DNA from: RYN-428 sp035551995 | GTDB taxonomy: Bacteria; Planctomycetota; Phycisphaerae; Tepidisphaerales; Tepidisphaeraceae | Assembly (NCBI GenBank): GCA_035551995.1 | Contig: DASZME010000066.1 | Span: 10,282-74,281, forward strand | DNA length: 64,000 nucleotides | Reading direction: 5' to 3' | Shown here: positions 33,542 through 43,214 of the stretch, piece by piece | Layout: every line of letters starts with the position of its first letter | How positions within the stretch are numbered: the stretch's first letter is position 1 | Position numbers and translations under genes: made by a program | Notes under the pieces: model-generated | Database searches by the model: none | Told to the model about the DNA's origin: nothing | The model's input: only the letters and a program-made list of their open reading frames with translations

Positions 33542-35788
33542 ATGGGGCATCGAACTCTGGATCGGAAGTCCGCGACGGTCATCCAAATCGTATGGATGGC
33601 CGTGATGGCTATGGTCTTTGCATTTGCGCCGTTACGCGCGCAGACGGCGGACAAAAAGCACAGCATTTTTGACGACGACAATCCGCCGGCCGCGCCGGGA
33701 CCGGCGACACCCGGTCCGGCGACGGGCCACCCGGTCGATGCGCCACCGGTCGCTGCGCCGGCGCCAGGCGCCGTGGCGGGGCTCATCGCCACCCTGCATG
33801 GCGGAGATACGACCGAAGCCAAGCCGCGCGAATATCACCTGACGCCGAACCTTGGAATCAATTTTGTCTTTCCCGTCACGCCCGGCGCCTATATTCCGAT
33901 GGCCTTCTCGTTTCGAGGCTTGATCAACATCCCGGCCGGCGGGGCGCAAGGCACTTTTTTGATTAAATGCACCGGCGAAAGTGACCTGATGTTCGACGGA
34001 CAGGTGGTCAGCGCCGTTCATCCCGGCGATTCCGCCGCCAGTTTCGAGCATCCGCAAAACCTCCCGGCGGGCGTCCATACGATCAACGCCACCGCGTTTC
34101 ATCTGCGCGGGACCGGCGCCAGGCAGTCGATCCAGCTTTGGTTTAAGCCGAGCGGCGCGATCGAACGGCGCGTTCCCAAGGATTGGTGCTGGCATTTTCG
34201 CGCCGATGAACCCGCGGAGCTGACGGCGATCGCGCCTGCAAATCCCGATGGTTCGTCGATCGATACAACCGGTGGCAATGATCCGCGCCACGGGTGGGTC
34301 AAGGCGGGAACCGTTCGTCCCGATGATCCATCCGCCAGGCCGACCGACTTGCTGGCCGGCGTTGTGGTCGAATCTTACGCGTCTTCGTTCCTTCAGCGCC
34401 TCAAACAATTTCGCACGCTGGACCGGCCGACGATGGATCTGACGGTGACCGCGAACCCCAATGCCGTTCAGCAGCCCAACGGCGCGGCGAGCATCGTGAA
34501 CATCTCTTTTAAGTGGCGGGGATATCTGAAGATCGATTCGCCGATGCAGTGCCGATTTGGTATGCCGGTCTCGCCGGCGCAGGTTCGCGTGATCATCGAC
34601 AACCACGTGGTGACCGCGGTCGGATTCGCCAGGGAAGCCGACGTTATTACGCCAGTTCATCTGGACGCGGGCCTGCATTCGTTCGAGGCTGAGCTGTCGC
34701 GCATGCGACTTGCCGGCGGATCGAAATATGGCCTTTTTCTGCAATGGGAACCGAACGGCCAGGCGGCGGAGCCGGTCCCGGCAAACGTGGTTTTTCATTA
34801 CCGCTCGCAGGAGCCGTTTGAAAACGCCTCGGTAGCCAGTGCCCCGCCGGGCGGCGCGACCCCGCCGGCGCCGATCGTCGTGAAAGCGCGCAAGCTGGCG
34901 ATTCCCGATCCTCAATCGCAGGCGGCATCCGCGGCGCTGTTGCAGCAAAAGTACGCGGCCGACTGGGCCGCGGCGGCCAGCGCCGAACAGGCCGATCGTT
35001 TCCTAAAGGCAGCCGACGAAAACCGCGGCGACGCCGTCGCCATCTTCGTGCTTCTGGAAAAGGCATATGAGCAGGCGGTGGCGGCGTCGTCGGTCGATCT
35101 GACCTTCAAGGCGATCGACCAGCTTTCGGCGAATTATTCCATCGACGGCTTGCGCATGAAATTGGCCGTCCTGAAACTTCCGGAATCCACGCGAATCGCG
35201 ACGGCGGCTGACCTGAACCCGGTGGTAACCCTCTTTGAGCAGGCCATTTCAGAAGACAATTATTCGGTCGCGACCGACGCGGCGGCAATGTCGCTGGCGC
35301 AGGCGAAAACATTAAACGCGCCCCCCGAGATCGAAGCGGCGAGCCGGCGTGTCCAAATTGCGGCGGCGGCGAGCGCCGAATATGCCGTGATTAAACCGAT
35401 GCTTTCACGCCTGACCGATAATCCCAACGACGCCGAGGCCAGCCTGGCCGCCGGGAAGTTTTATTGCTTCGCCGCGCGAAACTGGGCGCGCGGCGCGCCG
35501 CTGCTGGCGCATTTCGGCGACCCGACATTGTCATGGCTTGGAAATCATGAGATGACGGCGCAGAGCGCGCCGACGCAACTGGCGCTGGCCAACGGCTGGT
35601 GGGACGCGGCGACGGCGCAAAACGAAACCGTCGCCGCCGCGATGCGCGATCATGCGGCGGTCTTGTATCGAACGGCGTTACCGAATCTCGCCGGCCTCTC
35701 CCGCCGCCTGGCCGAGCGACGCGCGTCAAAGTCATCCTCGACCGCATCCGCGCCGGTGTCAGTCGGCGGCGGCGCCGGAAAACTATAG
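33542..35788 (+). CDS. Large secreted planctomycete protein, paralogue of the 23135-25063 gene
   Basis: The 748-residue protein starts at an ATG with GGAGG six bases before. It has a signal peptide (VWMAVMAMVFAFAPLRA), a Pro/Ala-rich linker, then two PA14/sugar-binding-like beta domains: GAYIPMAFSFRGLINIPAGGAQGTFLIKCTGESDLMFDGQ with WFKPSG and a second copy around FKWRGYLKIDSPMQC with LQWEPNG. The C-terminal 300 residues are helical repeats resembling the TPR-like part of the protein at 23135-25063 (AGKFYCFAARNWARGAPLL against AGRFYCLTAGSWKKGLPFL, and LALANGWWDAA against LQLADGWFDRA). It is likely exported and possibly binds glycans; the function is unknown. Confidence 0.75.
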   Translation: MGHRTLDRKSATVIQIVWMAVMAMVFAFAPLRAQTADKKHSIFDDDNPPAAPGPATPGPATGHPVDAPPVAAPAPGAVAGLIATLHGGDTTEAKPREYHLTPNLGINFVFPVTPGAYIPMAFSFRGLINIPAGGAQGTFLIKCTGESDLMFDGQVVSAVHPGDSAASFEHPQNLPAGVHTINATAFHLRGTGARQSIQLWFKPSGAIERRVPKDWCWHFRADEPAELTAIAPANPDGSSIDTTGGNDPRHGWVKAGTVRPDDPSARPTDLLAGVVVESYASSFLQRLKQFRTLDRPTMDLTVTANPNAVQQPNGAASIVNISFKWRGYLKIDSPMQCRFGMPVSPAQVRVIIDNHVVTAVGFAREADVITPVHLDAGLHSFEAELSRMRLAGGSKYGLFLQWEPNGQAAEPVPANVVFHYRSQEPFENASVASAPPGGATPPAPIVVKARKLAIPDPQSQAASAALLQQKYAADWAAAASAEQADRFLKAADENRGDAVAIFVLLEKAYEQAVAASSVDLTFKAIDQLSANYSIDGLRMKLAVLKLPESTRIATAADLNPVVTLFEQAISEDNYSVATDAAAMSLAQAKTLNAPPEIEAASRRVQIAAAASAEYAVIKPMLSRLTDNPNDAEASLAAGKFYCFAARNWARGAPLLAHFGDPTLSWLGNHEMTAQSAPTQLALANGWWDAATAQNETVAAAMRDHAAVLYRTALPNLAGLSRRLAERRASKSSSTASAPVSVGGGAGKL

Positions 35789-35813
35789 CGGACGGAAAAT
35801 GTTCCCGTGATAA

Positions 35814-35858
35814 GCGTGCGCGGAATCACTCGTTCTTTCGCCGCCCCGCAAGCGTGTC
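35814..35858 (+). repeat. Dispersed repeat R1, partial copy H
   Basis: GCGTGCGCGGAATCACTCGT then TCTTTCGCCGCCCCGC matches the flank and start of copies F and G; the rest is missing. Confidence 0.45.
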
Positions 35859-35903
35859 AAAAGCAATACATTTCCAAAATTGAAACTATTTGAGGCGCCA
35901 ACG

Positions 35904-36671
35904 TCAATCCGGCAACGGCATCGCCTCGTTCATCCCGCGGAAAACGCCTTCGTAATTCCCGCTCTCGGCGGCGAAGCGCAATGGCTTCACGCGATCAACG
36001 CAAATCTCGGCCACCGACGGCTGCGTCCGCAATATATTCATCACTTCGGAAATATACTCGTCCAGCGGCATCGCCCTCGGATCGCTCGACTGATGTTCGC
36101 CCATCAACTCCGTCTGAACATACGGCGGAATAAGCTCCAACACCTCCACGACCGAATCCTTGAGCTGAAATCGCAATGATTGCGTATACGAATGAATCGC
36201 CGCCTTTGTGGCGCAGTAAGTGGGAGTCAACGACAGCGGGACGAACGCCAGGCCGGAGGAGACCATCATGATGGTCGAACGCGGCTGCTTTTTGAGCAGC
36301 GGAAGCATCGCCGTCGTGAGGCGAATCGGGCCGAGAAGATTCGTGGCGACGGTCGCCTCGGCTATCGAGGGATCGTCCTGAAGCGATTTCAAATTCTCCG
36401 GCCGCATGATGCCGGAGTTGTTGATGAGGATGTTGGTGGACGGGAAGTCGGCGGTGAGCCGGGCGACGAATTCCTTGATGGACGCCGGGCTTTGGACGTC
36501 GAGGGCGAGCGACTTCATGCCGGGGTTCGAAGCCGTCACGTCGTCGAGCGCATCCTTTCGCCGGCCGGCGATGATGACCTGATTCCCGAGGCGCTGGAAC
36601 GACTCGGCAAGCCCTTTTCCGATGCCTGATCCGCCGCCGGTGATGACGATTGTGTTTCTGGTGTTGGTCAT
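35904..36671 (-). CDS. Short-chain dehydrogenase/reductase (DltE-like)
   Basis: A 255-residue classical SDR. The cofactor loop is TGGGSGIGKGLAE, followed by AGRRKDALDD, which favours NADP. INNSGIMRPE and the catalytic set SSGLAFVPLS, YCATKAAIHSYTQSLR (Tyr and Lys) follow. The C-terminal VEVLELIPPYVQTELMGEHQ segment resembles the DltE/YdfG-like branch. The substrate cannot be predicted. It is a single gene, convergent with the secreted protein and upstream of the surface-protein gene on the same strand. Confidence 0.9.
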   Translation of the reverse strand: MTNTRNTIVITGGGSGIGKGLAESFQRLGNQVIIAGRRKDALDDVTASNPGMKSLALDVQSPASIKEFVARLTADFPSTNILINNSGIMRPENLKSLQDDPSIAEATVATNLLGPIRLTTAMLPLLKKQPRSTIMMVSSGLAFVPLSLTPTYCATKAAIHSYTQSLRFQLKDSVVEVLELIPPYVQTELMGEHQSSDPRAMPLDEYISEVMNILRTQPSVAEICVDRVKPLRFAAESGNYEGVFRGMNEAMPLPD

Positions 36672-36866
36672 GATGGATCACTCGCTCAACGCATGATAGG
36701 AGAAAAGAAGATCAAATTCTCACTGGTTCGTGATACCTGTTCCGGATTCTCCGTCTTTTCTTTTCCTGGAGCCTCGGCGTCCGGCCGTTTTTCCGAATTC
36801 GTCCGAGGTAAGCCCGATTGCATCGCCGGAGTTCCCCGGGAAACCAGACGCTGTTCCCGCGACGTC

Positions 36867-36901
36867 AACGGCCGCCGAGGATTTTGTCCTCAGCGGCCGT
36901 T
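36867..36901 (-). terminator. Hairpin after the giant surface-protein gene
   Basis: A 15-bp nearly perfect stem (36867-36881 with 36887-36901, one mismatch) around loop TTTTG lies 46 bases past the stop. It has no strong T run, so it may work as an mRNA stabiliser or weak terminator. Confidence 0.5.
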
Positions 36902-36946
36902 TAGACAGTCTATCAATGCGTCGCGGCGGATGCCGGGACCGTCGGA

Positions 36947-39900
36947 TTAGACGAGCAATTCGCCGCTGCCGGAAACATTCAGGTCGTCGGCGATCAAGCT
37001 TGTGCCGAAGGTATCGACCACGCCGGCGCCGGAGATATCGACCAAGGCGCTGGCGGCATACACCGTGCCGGTGACGTTGAGCACGCCGCTGCCGGCGACG
37101 GTGATCACGTTGGCGCTGCCGCGGGCCTGGAAGAGGGTGATGCCCGCCCAGGCGCCGGTGGTCATGGGCGAGAGCGTGACGCTGGCGGCGCCGCTGAAGT
37201 TGAATTGATCGGCGGCCTTGGTTGGCGCGTTGTAGATAAAGACGCCGGCGCCGGTGACTTTGGCGCTGCCGCCGACGACGAAGCCGCCGCCTTGCAGGTA
37301 ATACTCGCCGGGGGAGAGCGTTACCTTGGCCGCGCCGCCGATGTTAATTCCGCCGACGTAGACGCCGGGCTTGAGCGTCACCACCGAACTGCCGCCGATG
37401 GACAGGGCCGAGCTGCTTTGGATCGTCTGGCCGCTGGTGGTGGGCGTGGGCAGCGACGCCAGCGGGTCGGCGACGCTTGGCTGGCCGGTGCTGGCGTTGG
37501 CGACGGTGGCGACGCCGCTGGCGCTGATCTTCCCGACGACATCGGTTGCGCTCGCCTGCACCGAAGCGCTGCCGTTGACGATAACCGCCGCGGCATTGTT
37601 GGAATCGACGACGATCGACGTGCCGGTGGCGACGACCTTGGCCGCGCCGCTGACGGTGAGAGCGCCCTTGCCGCTGGTGTCGAGCAGCACGATGCCGCCG
37701 CTGACCGCCTGCGCCAGGGAGCCGCTATTGGCCTGGAAATCGGAGTTGGCCACGGGAATGTAAGTTGCCGTGATGGTGTCGGCGCCGAGCGGGAGAGACG
37801 ATACCGTAAGCGAGGCCGAACCCTTGTTCAGCGCGACGACGCCGAGGCTCACGGTTGCGTTGAGGTTCGAATTATAGATGAAAAACTGAATCGACCCGGC
37901 CGGCGTTCCAGTGGCCGGCGCCACCGGCGAAACAGTCGCGCTGAACGTTACGGATTGCCCGTAGTATGAGCTACCTTTCGTGGATGACGTGAGGGCCACC
38001 GTCGTGGGAGCGGGGGTGATCGTAAACGAAGCGCTGGCGCTGCCCTTCGCGTAGTTCCCGCCGCCGGCATAAGAGCCGACCACGACATACCCCCCGATGT
38101 CGGACGGAGCGCCGGCCAGCGGATGAGCCAGCGCGGTATCACTGGCGAGATAATAGCTAAAGGTGGGCGTGCCGATGCTGACGTTGTTCAAACCGCTCAC
38201 CGAACCCGTAGCGGCATAGGGGGCGGCTTTGTAAACGCCGCCGCTATCGGTCACCTTAACGACAGGCATGGCGAGGGAGATGGCGTCGCTGACCGAGCCG
38301 CTGGCGTCCTGGTAGTTACCCGCGGGATCGTGGAAAGTCCAAGTGTCGGAATAGGCGCCCACAATCGTGTGGGTCGTGCCGGCGAGATCGAGGTCGGCGT
38401 TGAGGTTTGTCGCCAGCGCGCCGGCAGCCGTGCCGGTCGCGGTGTGGGGGTTGCCGTCGTAGGAGACGCTGTAGCCGTTCACGGAGATCGTGGCTTTGGC
38501 TTGAAGAATGCTGTCGCTGACGGATCCGGTGGCATCCTGGTAGTTGCCGCCCGGATCGTGGAACTTCCAGGTATCGGAAAATGTTCCCGCGTTCGTGTGC
38601 GTCGAGCCGGTGAGAGTAAGATCGGCATTGAGGTTTGTGCCCGCCGCGCCCGTCGCAGTGCCGGCGGCGGTGTGGGGACTGCCGTCATAGACGACACTGT
38701 AACCGTTGACGGAAATGGTAGCCTTCGCCTGGGAGATCGTATCCATGACGGTTCCGCTCGCGTCTTGATAGTTGCCGTTGGGATCATGGAACGTCCAGGC
38801 ATCGGAGAAGACACCGACGTTCGTGTGGGTGGTGGCGCCGAGGGCGAGATCGGCGCTGAGGTTCACGATCGGAGAACCGGCGGCCGTGCCGGTGGCGGTG
38901 TGGGGACTGCCGTCAAAGGTGACACTGTAACCGTTGACGGAAATCGTAGCCTTCGCCTGGGAGATCGTATCCGTGACGGTTTCGCTGGCGTCTTGATAGT
39001 TGCCGTTGGGGTCGTGGAATTTCCACGGATCGGTAAATGCCCCGGCGCCGACGTGCAACGTGCCGCCGAGGACAAGGCCCGCGCCAAGATTCTCGCCTGA
39101 GATGCCGATTGCGGTCCCGATAGCCACATGTGGGTTGCCGTCAAAGGTCACGCTGTAACCGATGACGGAAATGGCGGCCATTGCCTGGGCGATGCTGTCG
39201 TTGACCGAGCCACTGGCGTCCTGATAGTTGCCGTTGGGGTCGTGGAAGGTCCAGGGATCGGAGTAAGTGCCGGCGTTTATATGGACGGTGGCGCCGAGAG
39301 ACAAGTCGCCGGCGAGGTTGTCGGTGGGAACGCCGCCGGCCATTCCGGTGGCGGCGTGGGCATTGCCGTCAAAGGTGACGCTGTAACCGTTGACCGTGAT
39401 GTTGGCCGGAGCCTGGGCGAGGTTGTCGTTAACCGACCCGCCCGCGGAGCGATAGTTCCCGGTGGGATCGACGAACGTCCACTGGTCGACATAGCTGCCG
39501 GCGTTTTTGTGGACGGTAGAACCAAGATTCAAGTCGAACGTTACGTCCGCGCCGCCGACGCCCATCGCTATCCCGGTGGCGGTGTGGGGAGTGCCATTGT
39601 ATACACTGTTATATCCGTTCACCATAACAGTGGGCACGGCCTGGAAGATCGCGTCGCCCGGCATGCCGTCGGCGTCTTGATAGTTGCCGCTGGGATCGTG
39701 GAAAGACCATGCGTCCTGGTAAGTGCCGGCATTGACGTGGGTCGTCCCGGCGAGGTTGAGGTCCGCACTGAGATCTTCGCCCGCCACGCCGACCGCGCTA
39801 CCCGTGGCGGTGTGGGCGCTGGCGTCATAGGAAACGGCGTAGGGGAGCACTGCGATCATCGCCGCGGCTTGGCCGATGGTATCGGTCACCATGCCGTTAG

Positions 39901-41797
39901 CGTCTTGATAGTTGCCGTCGGGGTCGTGGAACGTCCAGGTATCGGAGTATGTGCCGGCGTTGACGTGGGTGGTGGCGCCGAGATCGAGATCGGCGCTGAG
40001 ATCAGAGATAAGCGAACCGGCGGCCGTGCCGGTTGCGGTGTGTGGGTTGGCGTCGTAGGTCGTCGTATATCCGTTCACCTGAATGACGGCCGCGGCCTGG
40101 CTGATGGCGTCGATTACCACGCCGCTGGCGCTTTGGTAGTTTCCGTTGGGGTCCTTGAACGACCAGGTATCGGTGTAGACGCCGTGGGCGGTGTGAGTTG
40201 TGCCGGTCAGGGTCAGATCAGCGCTGAGGTCTTCTCCCTGCACGCCCGTAGCCAGCCCGGTGGCGGTGTGGGCGGCGCCGTCGTAAGGCAGATCGTAGGC
40301 GCTTACCTGGATAGCGGCGGCGGCGGGGGTAATGCTGAAGCTGACGGAAGCGGATCCGGAAAGATACTCCGCCGAGCCGGGGAAAGAGGCCGTTACGTTG
40401 TAGTTTCCGACGGACGTGGGAGCGATGGCGCCGAGATCCTGGTTTGTGTCGGTGTTGACGTAGTCGAGCATCAAGCCGACGCCTTCGAGCGTGGCGGCGC
40501 CGTTGACGGTCGCCGCCGCCGTGAATGGATTACCGGAATACGGGTGACTGTTGTCGATGACACTGATGGCCGGCGTCATCTCGGGGATGAGGGTGACCGA
40601 GGTCTCGGCGTCGTCGTATTGGCTGTCGGTCGCCTGGAAGGTGACGACGTAGCTCTGGCCCGAATCGGTTGGCGTCGGCGTCCAGCTGGCCGTCACCGAG
40701 CCTTGCGTGCCGCTGGTCGCCAGGGGCGAGAAGATCATTCCATCGGGCGAGTTCAGCGCTTGCAGCGACGAAATGGTGTCTCCGGAAACCGCCGTCGCGG
40801 TCGTGGAGAACGACAGCGGAACGCCGGGCGCAAAATAGTAGATCGAGGACGGGGACACGGAGAGAGACGGCGGGTTGTAGCTTGCCGGCGTGACGACGTT
40901 GAACAGAAAGAGCGTCGTGGTGCTTGGCTGCGGGGTTAAAATGCCGGGCGCGGCTACTTCCGTGGCGACGATCTCTCCCTCAATGAGTCCTACGCCGCTC
41001 TTGGGTACATAGTTGACCAGTCCTGACGAGGTGACCGACAGACCGGGGGTGGGATAGCCGGAGTTATTAGACTCGGTCTCGGTGGCGAGCCGGAAAGTGA
41101 GTTGCTTTCCGTTCGGATCGGTCGCCGGAAGCTGAAACGAGACGCCCGTCGCGTTATTTGGAACGCTTACGATCGGCTCGACGTTCATCACGGGCGACGC
41201 TGGCTCGGCGCCGGAACCGACGGTGACTTCGGTTTCGATCTGAAAGTTTTCATCGTGCTGGCCGTTCAGGAGCGCCGAGAGGGTGCAGCAGCCGTTGACG
41301 TTGGCCAGGTAATTCCCGGGCTGCGCGTAGGTATGAAGCTCGCCCTCGACGTAGCCGCCGGCCGTTGAATGCACGACTTGCACATAGATCCAATCCTGGG
41401 CGGTATTGACCGAAAGGACCTGAAGCAAGGGATTTTGGTCTTCATTCTGAGCGAGCGTTCCGGTTCCTCCGAAAGCGATCGTGCCTTCGCTGCCGCTGAG
41501 GATATTGCCGACTTGGGGATAACCATTCGTCGACGCCTTTCCCACGACATATGTGAAAGGGAAATCGGCTCGCCACGCCTCTTGAATGTGAAACGTAACC
41601 GCCAGAGGTTGGGCGAGGTTTGGGACGGTCCAGTCGATGCTTGTATAGCGGAAATGCGTCATCAAAATGCGCGATTCCAGCGATTCGCACGTAGTCGCCG
41701 CGGCACGCCGGACGGCGCCGCGCGGGGAGACTGCTTCACGAGCGGCGGATTGGGAGCCACGGTTCGGCGTCCGATTCGAAAACAGTTTTTTCAACAC
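36947..41797 (-). CDS. Giant surface protein with nine tandem 76-residue repeats
   Basis: A 1616-residue protein starting at GTG with a perfect AAAGGAGG seven bases upstream. The N-terminus (RRAAATTCESLESRILMTHF) is a variant of the LEPR-XLL signature of planctomycete exported proteins. A CHRD-like region follows (QDWIYVQVVHSTAGGYVEGELH), then cadherin/Ig-like beta domains. From about residue 492 come nine repeats of exactly 76 residues with core VNGYSVTFDG.PHTATGTA and FHDPNGNYQDASG, similar to MBG-type domains. A further MBG-like unit, an Ig-like domain (VALTSSTKGSSYYGQSVTFSA) and a Gly/Val/Ser-rich C-terminal region (GGSSVVTLKPGVYVGGINIGG) end the protein. An adhesin or sheath role is inferred. 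Confidence 0.85.
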   Translation of the reverse strand: MLKKLFSNRTPNRGSQSAAREAVSPRGAVRRAAATTCESLESRILMTHFRYTSIDWTVPNLAQPLAVTFHIQEAWRADFPFTYVVGKASTNGYPQVGNILSGSEGTIAFGGTGTLAQNEDQNPLLQVLSVNTAQDWIYVQVVHSTAGGYVEGELHTYAQPGNYLANVNGCCTLSALLNGQHDENFQIETEVTVGSGAEPASPVMNVEPIVSVPNNATGVSFQLPATDPNGKQLTFRLATETESNNSGYPTPGLSVTSSGLVNYVPKSGVGLIEGEIVATEVAAPGILTPQPSTTTLFLFNVVTPASYNPPSLSVSPSSIYYFAPGVPLSFSTTATAVSGDTISSLQALNSPDGMIFSPLATSGTQGSVTASWTPTPTDSGQSYVVTFQATDSQYDDAETSVTLIPEMTPAISVIDNSHPYSGNPFTAAATVNGAATLEGVGLMLDYVNTDTNQDLGAIAPTSVGNYNVTASFPGSAEYLSGSASVSFSITPAAAAIQVSAYDLPYDGAAHTATGLATGVQGEDLSADLTLTGTTHTAHGVYTDTWSFKDPNGNYQSASGVVIDAISQAAAVIQVNGYTTTYDANPHTATGTAAGSLISDLSADLDLGATTHVNAGTYSDTWTFHDPDGNYQDANGMVTDTIGQAAAMIAVLPYAVSYDASAHTATGSAVGVAGEDLSADLNLAGTTHVNAGTYQDAWSFHDPSGNYQDADGMPGDAIFQAVPTVMVNGYNSVYNGTPHTATGIAMGVGGADVTFDLNLGSTVHKNAGSYVDQWTFVDPTGNYRSAGGSVNDNLAQAPANITVNGYSVTFDGNAHAATGMAGGVPTDNLAGDLSLGATVHINAGTYSDPWTFHDPNGNYQDASGSVNDSIAQAMAAISVIGYSVTFDGNPHVAIGTAIGISGENLGAGLVLGGTLHVGAGAFTDPWKFHDPNGNYQDASETVTDTISQAKATISVNGYSVTFDGSPHTATGTAAGSPIVNLSADLALGATTHTNVGVFSDAWTFHDPNGNYQDASGTVMDTISQAKATISVNGYSVVYDGSPHTAAGTATGAAGTNLNADLTLTGSTHTNAGTFSDTWKFHDPGGNYQDATGSVSDSILQAKATISVNGYSVSYDGNPHTATGTAAGALATNLNADLDLAGTTHTIVGAYSDTWTFHDPAGNYQDASGSVSDAISLAMPVVKVTDSGGVYKAAPYAATGSVSGLNNVSIGTPTFSYYLASDTALAHPLAGAPSDIGGYVVVGSYAGGGNYAKGSASASFTITPAPTTVALTSSTKGSSYYGQSVTFSATVSPVAPATGTPAGSIQFFIYNSNLNATVSLGVVALNKGSASLTVSSLPLGADTITATYIPVANSDFQANSGSLAQAVSGGIVLLDTSGKGALTVSGAAKVVATGTSIVVDSNNAAAVIVNGSASVQASATDVVGKISASGVATVANASTGQPSVADPLASLPTPTTSGQTIQSSSALSIGGSSVVTLKPGVYVGGINIGGAAKVTLSPGEYYLQGGGFVVGGSAKVTGAGVFIYNAPTKAADQFNFSGAASVTLSPMTTGAWAGITLFQARGSANVITVAGSGVLNVTGTVYAASALVDISGAGVVDTFGTSLIADDLNVSGSGELLV
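38273..40324 (-). repeat. Nine tandem 228-bp coding repeats
   Basis: 2052 bases divide into exactly nine in-frame units of 228 bp (76 codons), each ending in a DTISQ-type motif. Units nearer the C-terminal end of the array (lower coordinates) are more alike than those at the N-terminal end, which suggests recent expansion there. Confidence 0.9.
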
Positions 41798-42163
41798 GAT
41801 ATTCCTCCTTTGTAAACGGCGCGGAATCCACGGCGCCTTACCGGCGATCGCGGAGCACGCTGCCCAGATATTCCAGTTGCAGTTTCTTCCCGCTACCCGC
41901 CGTGCGAGTGGAACTTCTCCAAATAACTATGCAGAAACCCCGAAACGAGAGAGAGCGAAATATACCCAACGGCGCCGGCCGTTTCAACAATCATCCCCGA
42001 AAATCCATTGACCTAATGGGGATCGATGTAATCTCGTAAATTTCATGGATTTACGACAATTTTTTGACCGTATTTTCGAGGTAGTGTAACGTTCCAAAGT
42101 TTAACCCCGCCGCTTGCGGGGGCGTGTTTCGTGACCGAAAGTCGCCGCAAGGATGAACATGCT
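41798..42163. other. Intergenic stretch upstream of the surface-protein gene
   Basis: It holds the perfect ribosome binding site of the surface-protein gene at its left edge and R1 repeat copy B at its right edge (42100-42161). The rest is rather AT-rich near 42000-42090 and may contain the promoter, but no clear boxes were identified. Confidence 0.45.
42100..42161 (+). repeat. Dispersed repeat R1, copy B
   Basis: TTTAACCCCGCCGCTTGCGG, then GGGCGTGTTTCGTGACCGAA, AGTCGCCGCAAGGATGAACATG. It keeps the central GC palindrome and the terminal ACATG. It ends two bases before the stop codon of the GspF-like gene on the other strand. Confidence 0.65.
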
Positions 42164-43156
42164 CTAATGCTGGCCTGCGAGCCTGTTCATAAGCGCGGTC
42201 AGGGGCTGAAAGACACCCAGGGCGACCTCCCGGACAATAATACCACCTGCGATCGCGACCAGAGGTAAGAGCGCCGCGCGGAGCACCGCGGCCGTGCGGC
42301 TGAATCGGCCGTCATAGTAGCGATGCAGAAAGTCGAAAACCTCCCGCGCGTCTCCGTCCGTCGTGGCGGTGGAAAGCATGAACGCGCGAAATATCAAACG
42401 AGCGACCGCGAAGATCGCGACGGCTCCCCCCATTCCCGCGGCCAACCATGGCGCGACGGCGCCGAACCAGATCATCGCGTCCAGCATGACGGGCATTTCA
42501 TCAACGTGGAACCCGTCAAGAAGCGCCTTTATTTGAGGCATCACCACCAGCCCGATACAGCCGGTGACCAGCAGCAGCCCACAGAACGTGACGATGGGAT
42601 AGGAAATGCTGCGCCACATGGCGCCGCGAAGTCGTTGCCGCAGTTCAAGATGCCGGCCAAGATTCAGCACGACGCCGGGAAGATTGCCTCCGCGGGTCCC
42701 GGCGTCCAAGAGGAGGCCGTAGAGCGGCGGAAATACCTTCCGATGTGCATCGAAAGCCTCCGTCAACGGCACGCCGTTCTTTAGTTGCGCCGCGATTTTT
42801 GCGATGGCGCCGGCGAACCGGCCGCGTCGCATGGCGCCGGCGATCAGCCGCAATCCGTCCTCGATCGGCAGGCCGGAGTTGGTCAGCTGTGCGAGCCGCC
42901 GATTGAAGAGAACGAATTCGTCGTCGCGAACCGTTTTGAGTTGGCGTGTTTTCTCGGCGAAAACTTCGACGACGCGCAGCCGCATGCCTTCGAGGATACG
43001 GATGGCCGTCGCGTGATCGGGCGCTTCGATACTGCCGTTGAGGCGAAAGCCATGCTCCGTCTGGGCGGTGTAGGAAAAATTCGCGAGCGACGCTTCAAGC
43101 ACCGGAGAAGCCGACGCGGGAGGCGGCGAGCGTTGCGGATCCGGCGATTCGCTCAT
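42164..43156 (-). CDS. Type II secretion system F-family protein (short)
   Basis: The 330-residue protein has the GspF/PilC N-terminal strand (FSYTAQTEHGFRLNGSIEAPDHATAIRILEGMRLRVVEV), then LFNRRLAQLTNSGLPIEDGLRLIA and a complete first T2SSF domain with LLDAGTRGGNLPGVVLNL and its transmembrane helix (TFCGLLLVTGCIGLVVMPQI). The second T2SSF domain is much reduced, although two more helices and a FQPLTALMNRL-like ending remain. Full-length GspF is about 400 residues. The family forms the inner-membrane platform of type II secretion or type IV pilus machines. No ATPase or pseudopilin gene is adjacent, so its machine is unknown. Confidence 0.8.
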   Translation of the reverse strand: MSESPDPQRSPPPASASPVLEASLANFSYTAQTEHGFRLNGSIEAPDHATAIRILEGMRLRVVEVFAEKTRQLKTVRDDEFVLFNRRLAQLTNSGLPIEDGLRLIAGAMRRGRFAGAIAKIAAQLKNGVPLTEAFDAHRKVFPPLYGLLLDAGTRGGNLPGVVLNLGRHLELRQRLRGAMWRSISYPIVTFCGLLLVTGCIGLVVMPQIKALLDGFHVDEMPVMLDAMIWFGAVAPWLAAGMGGAVAIFAVARLIFRAFMLSTATTDGDAREVFDFLHRYYDGRFSRTAAVLRAALLPLVAIAGGIIVREVALGVFQPLTALMNRLAGQH

Positions 43157-43214
43157 CAGCGGAATATTACCCGAAATTTCGCGAAAGCAGGATTGCGCTC
43201 CTGCATGAAAGTCT

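Noticed and set aside
38273..40324. Possible CRISPR array because of regular repeats
   Set aside because: The repeats are 228-bp coding units without spacers; no CRISPR array or cas gene was found in the window.
39128..40939. A 603-codon plus-strand frame across the surface-protein repeats
   Set aside because: Its length is a by-product of GC-rich in-frame repeats on the other strand. The minus-strand frame has a perfect ribosome binding site and known domain types.
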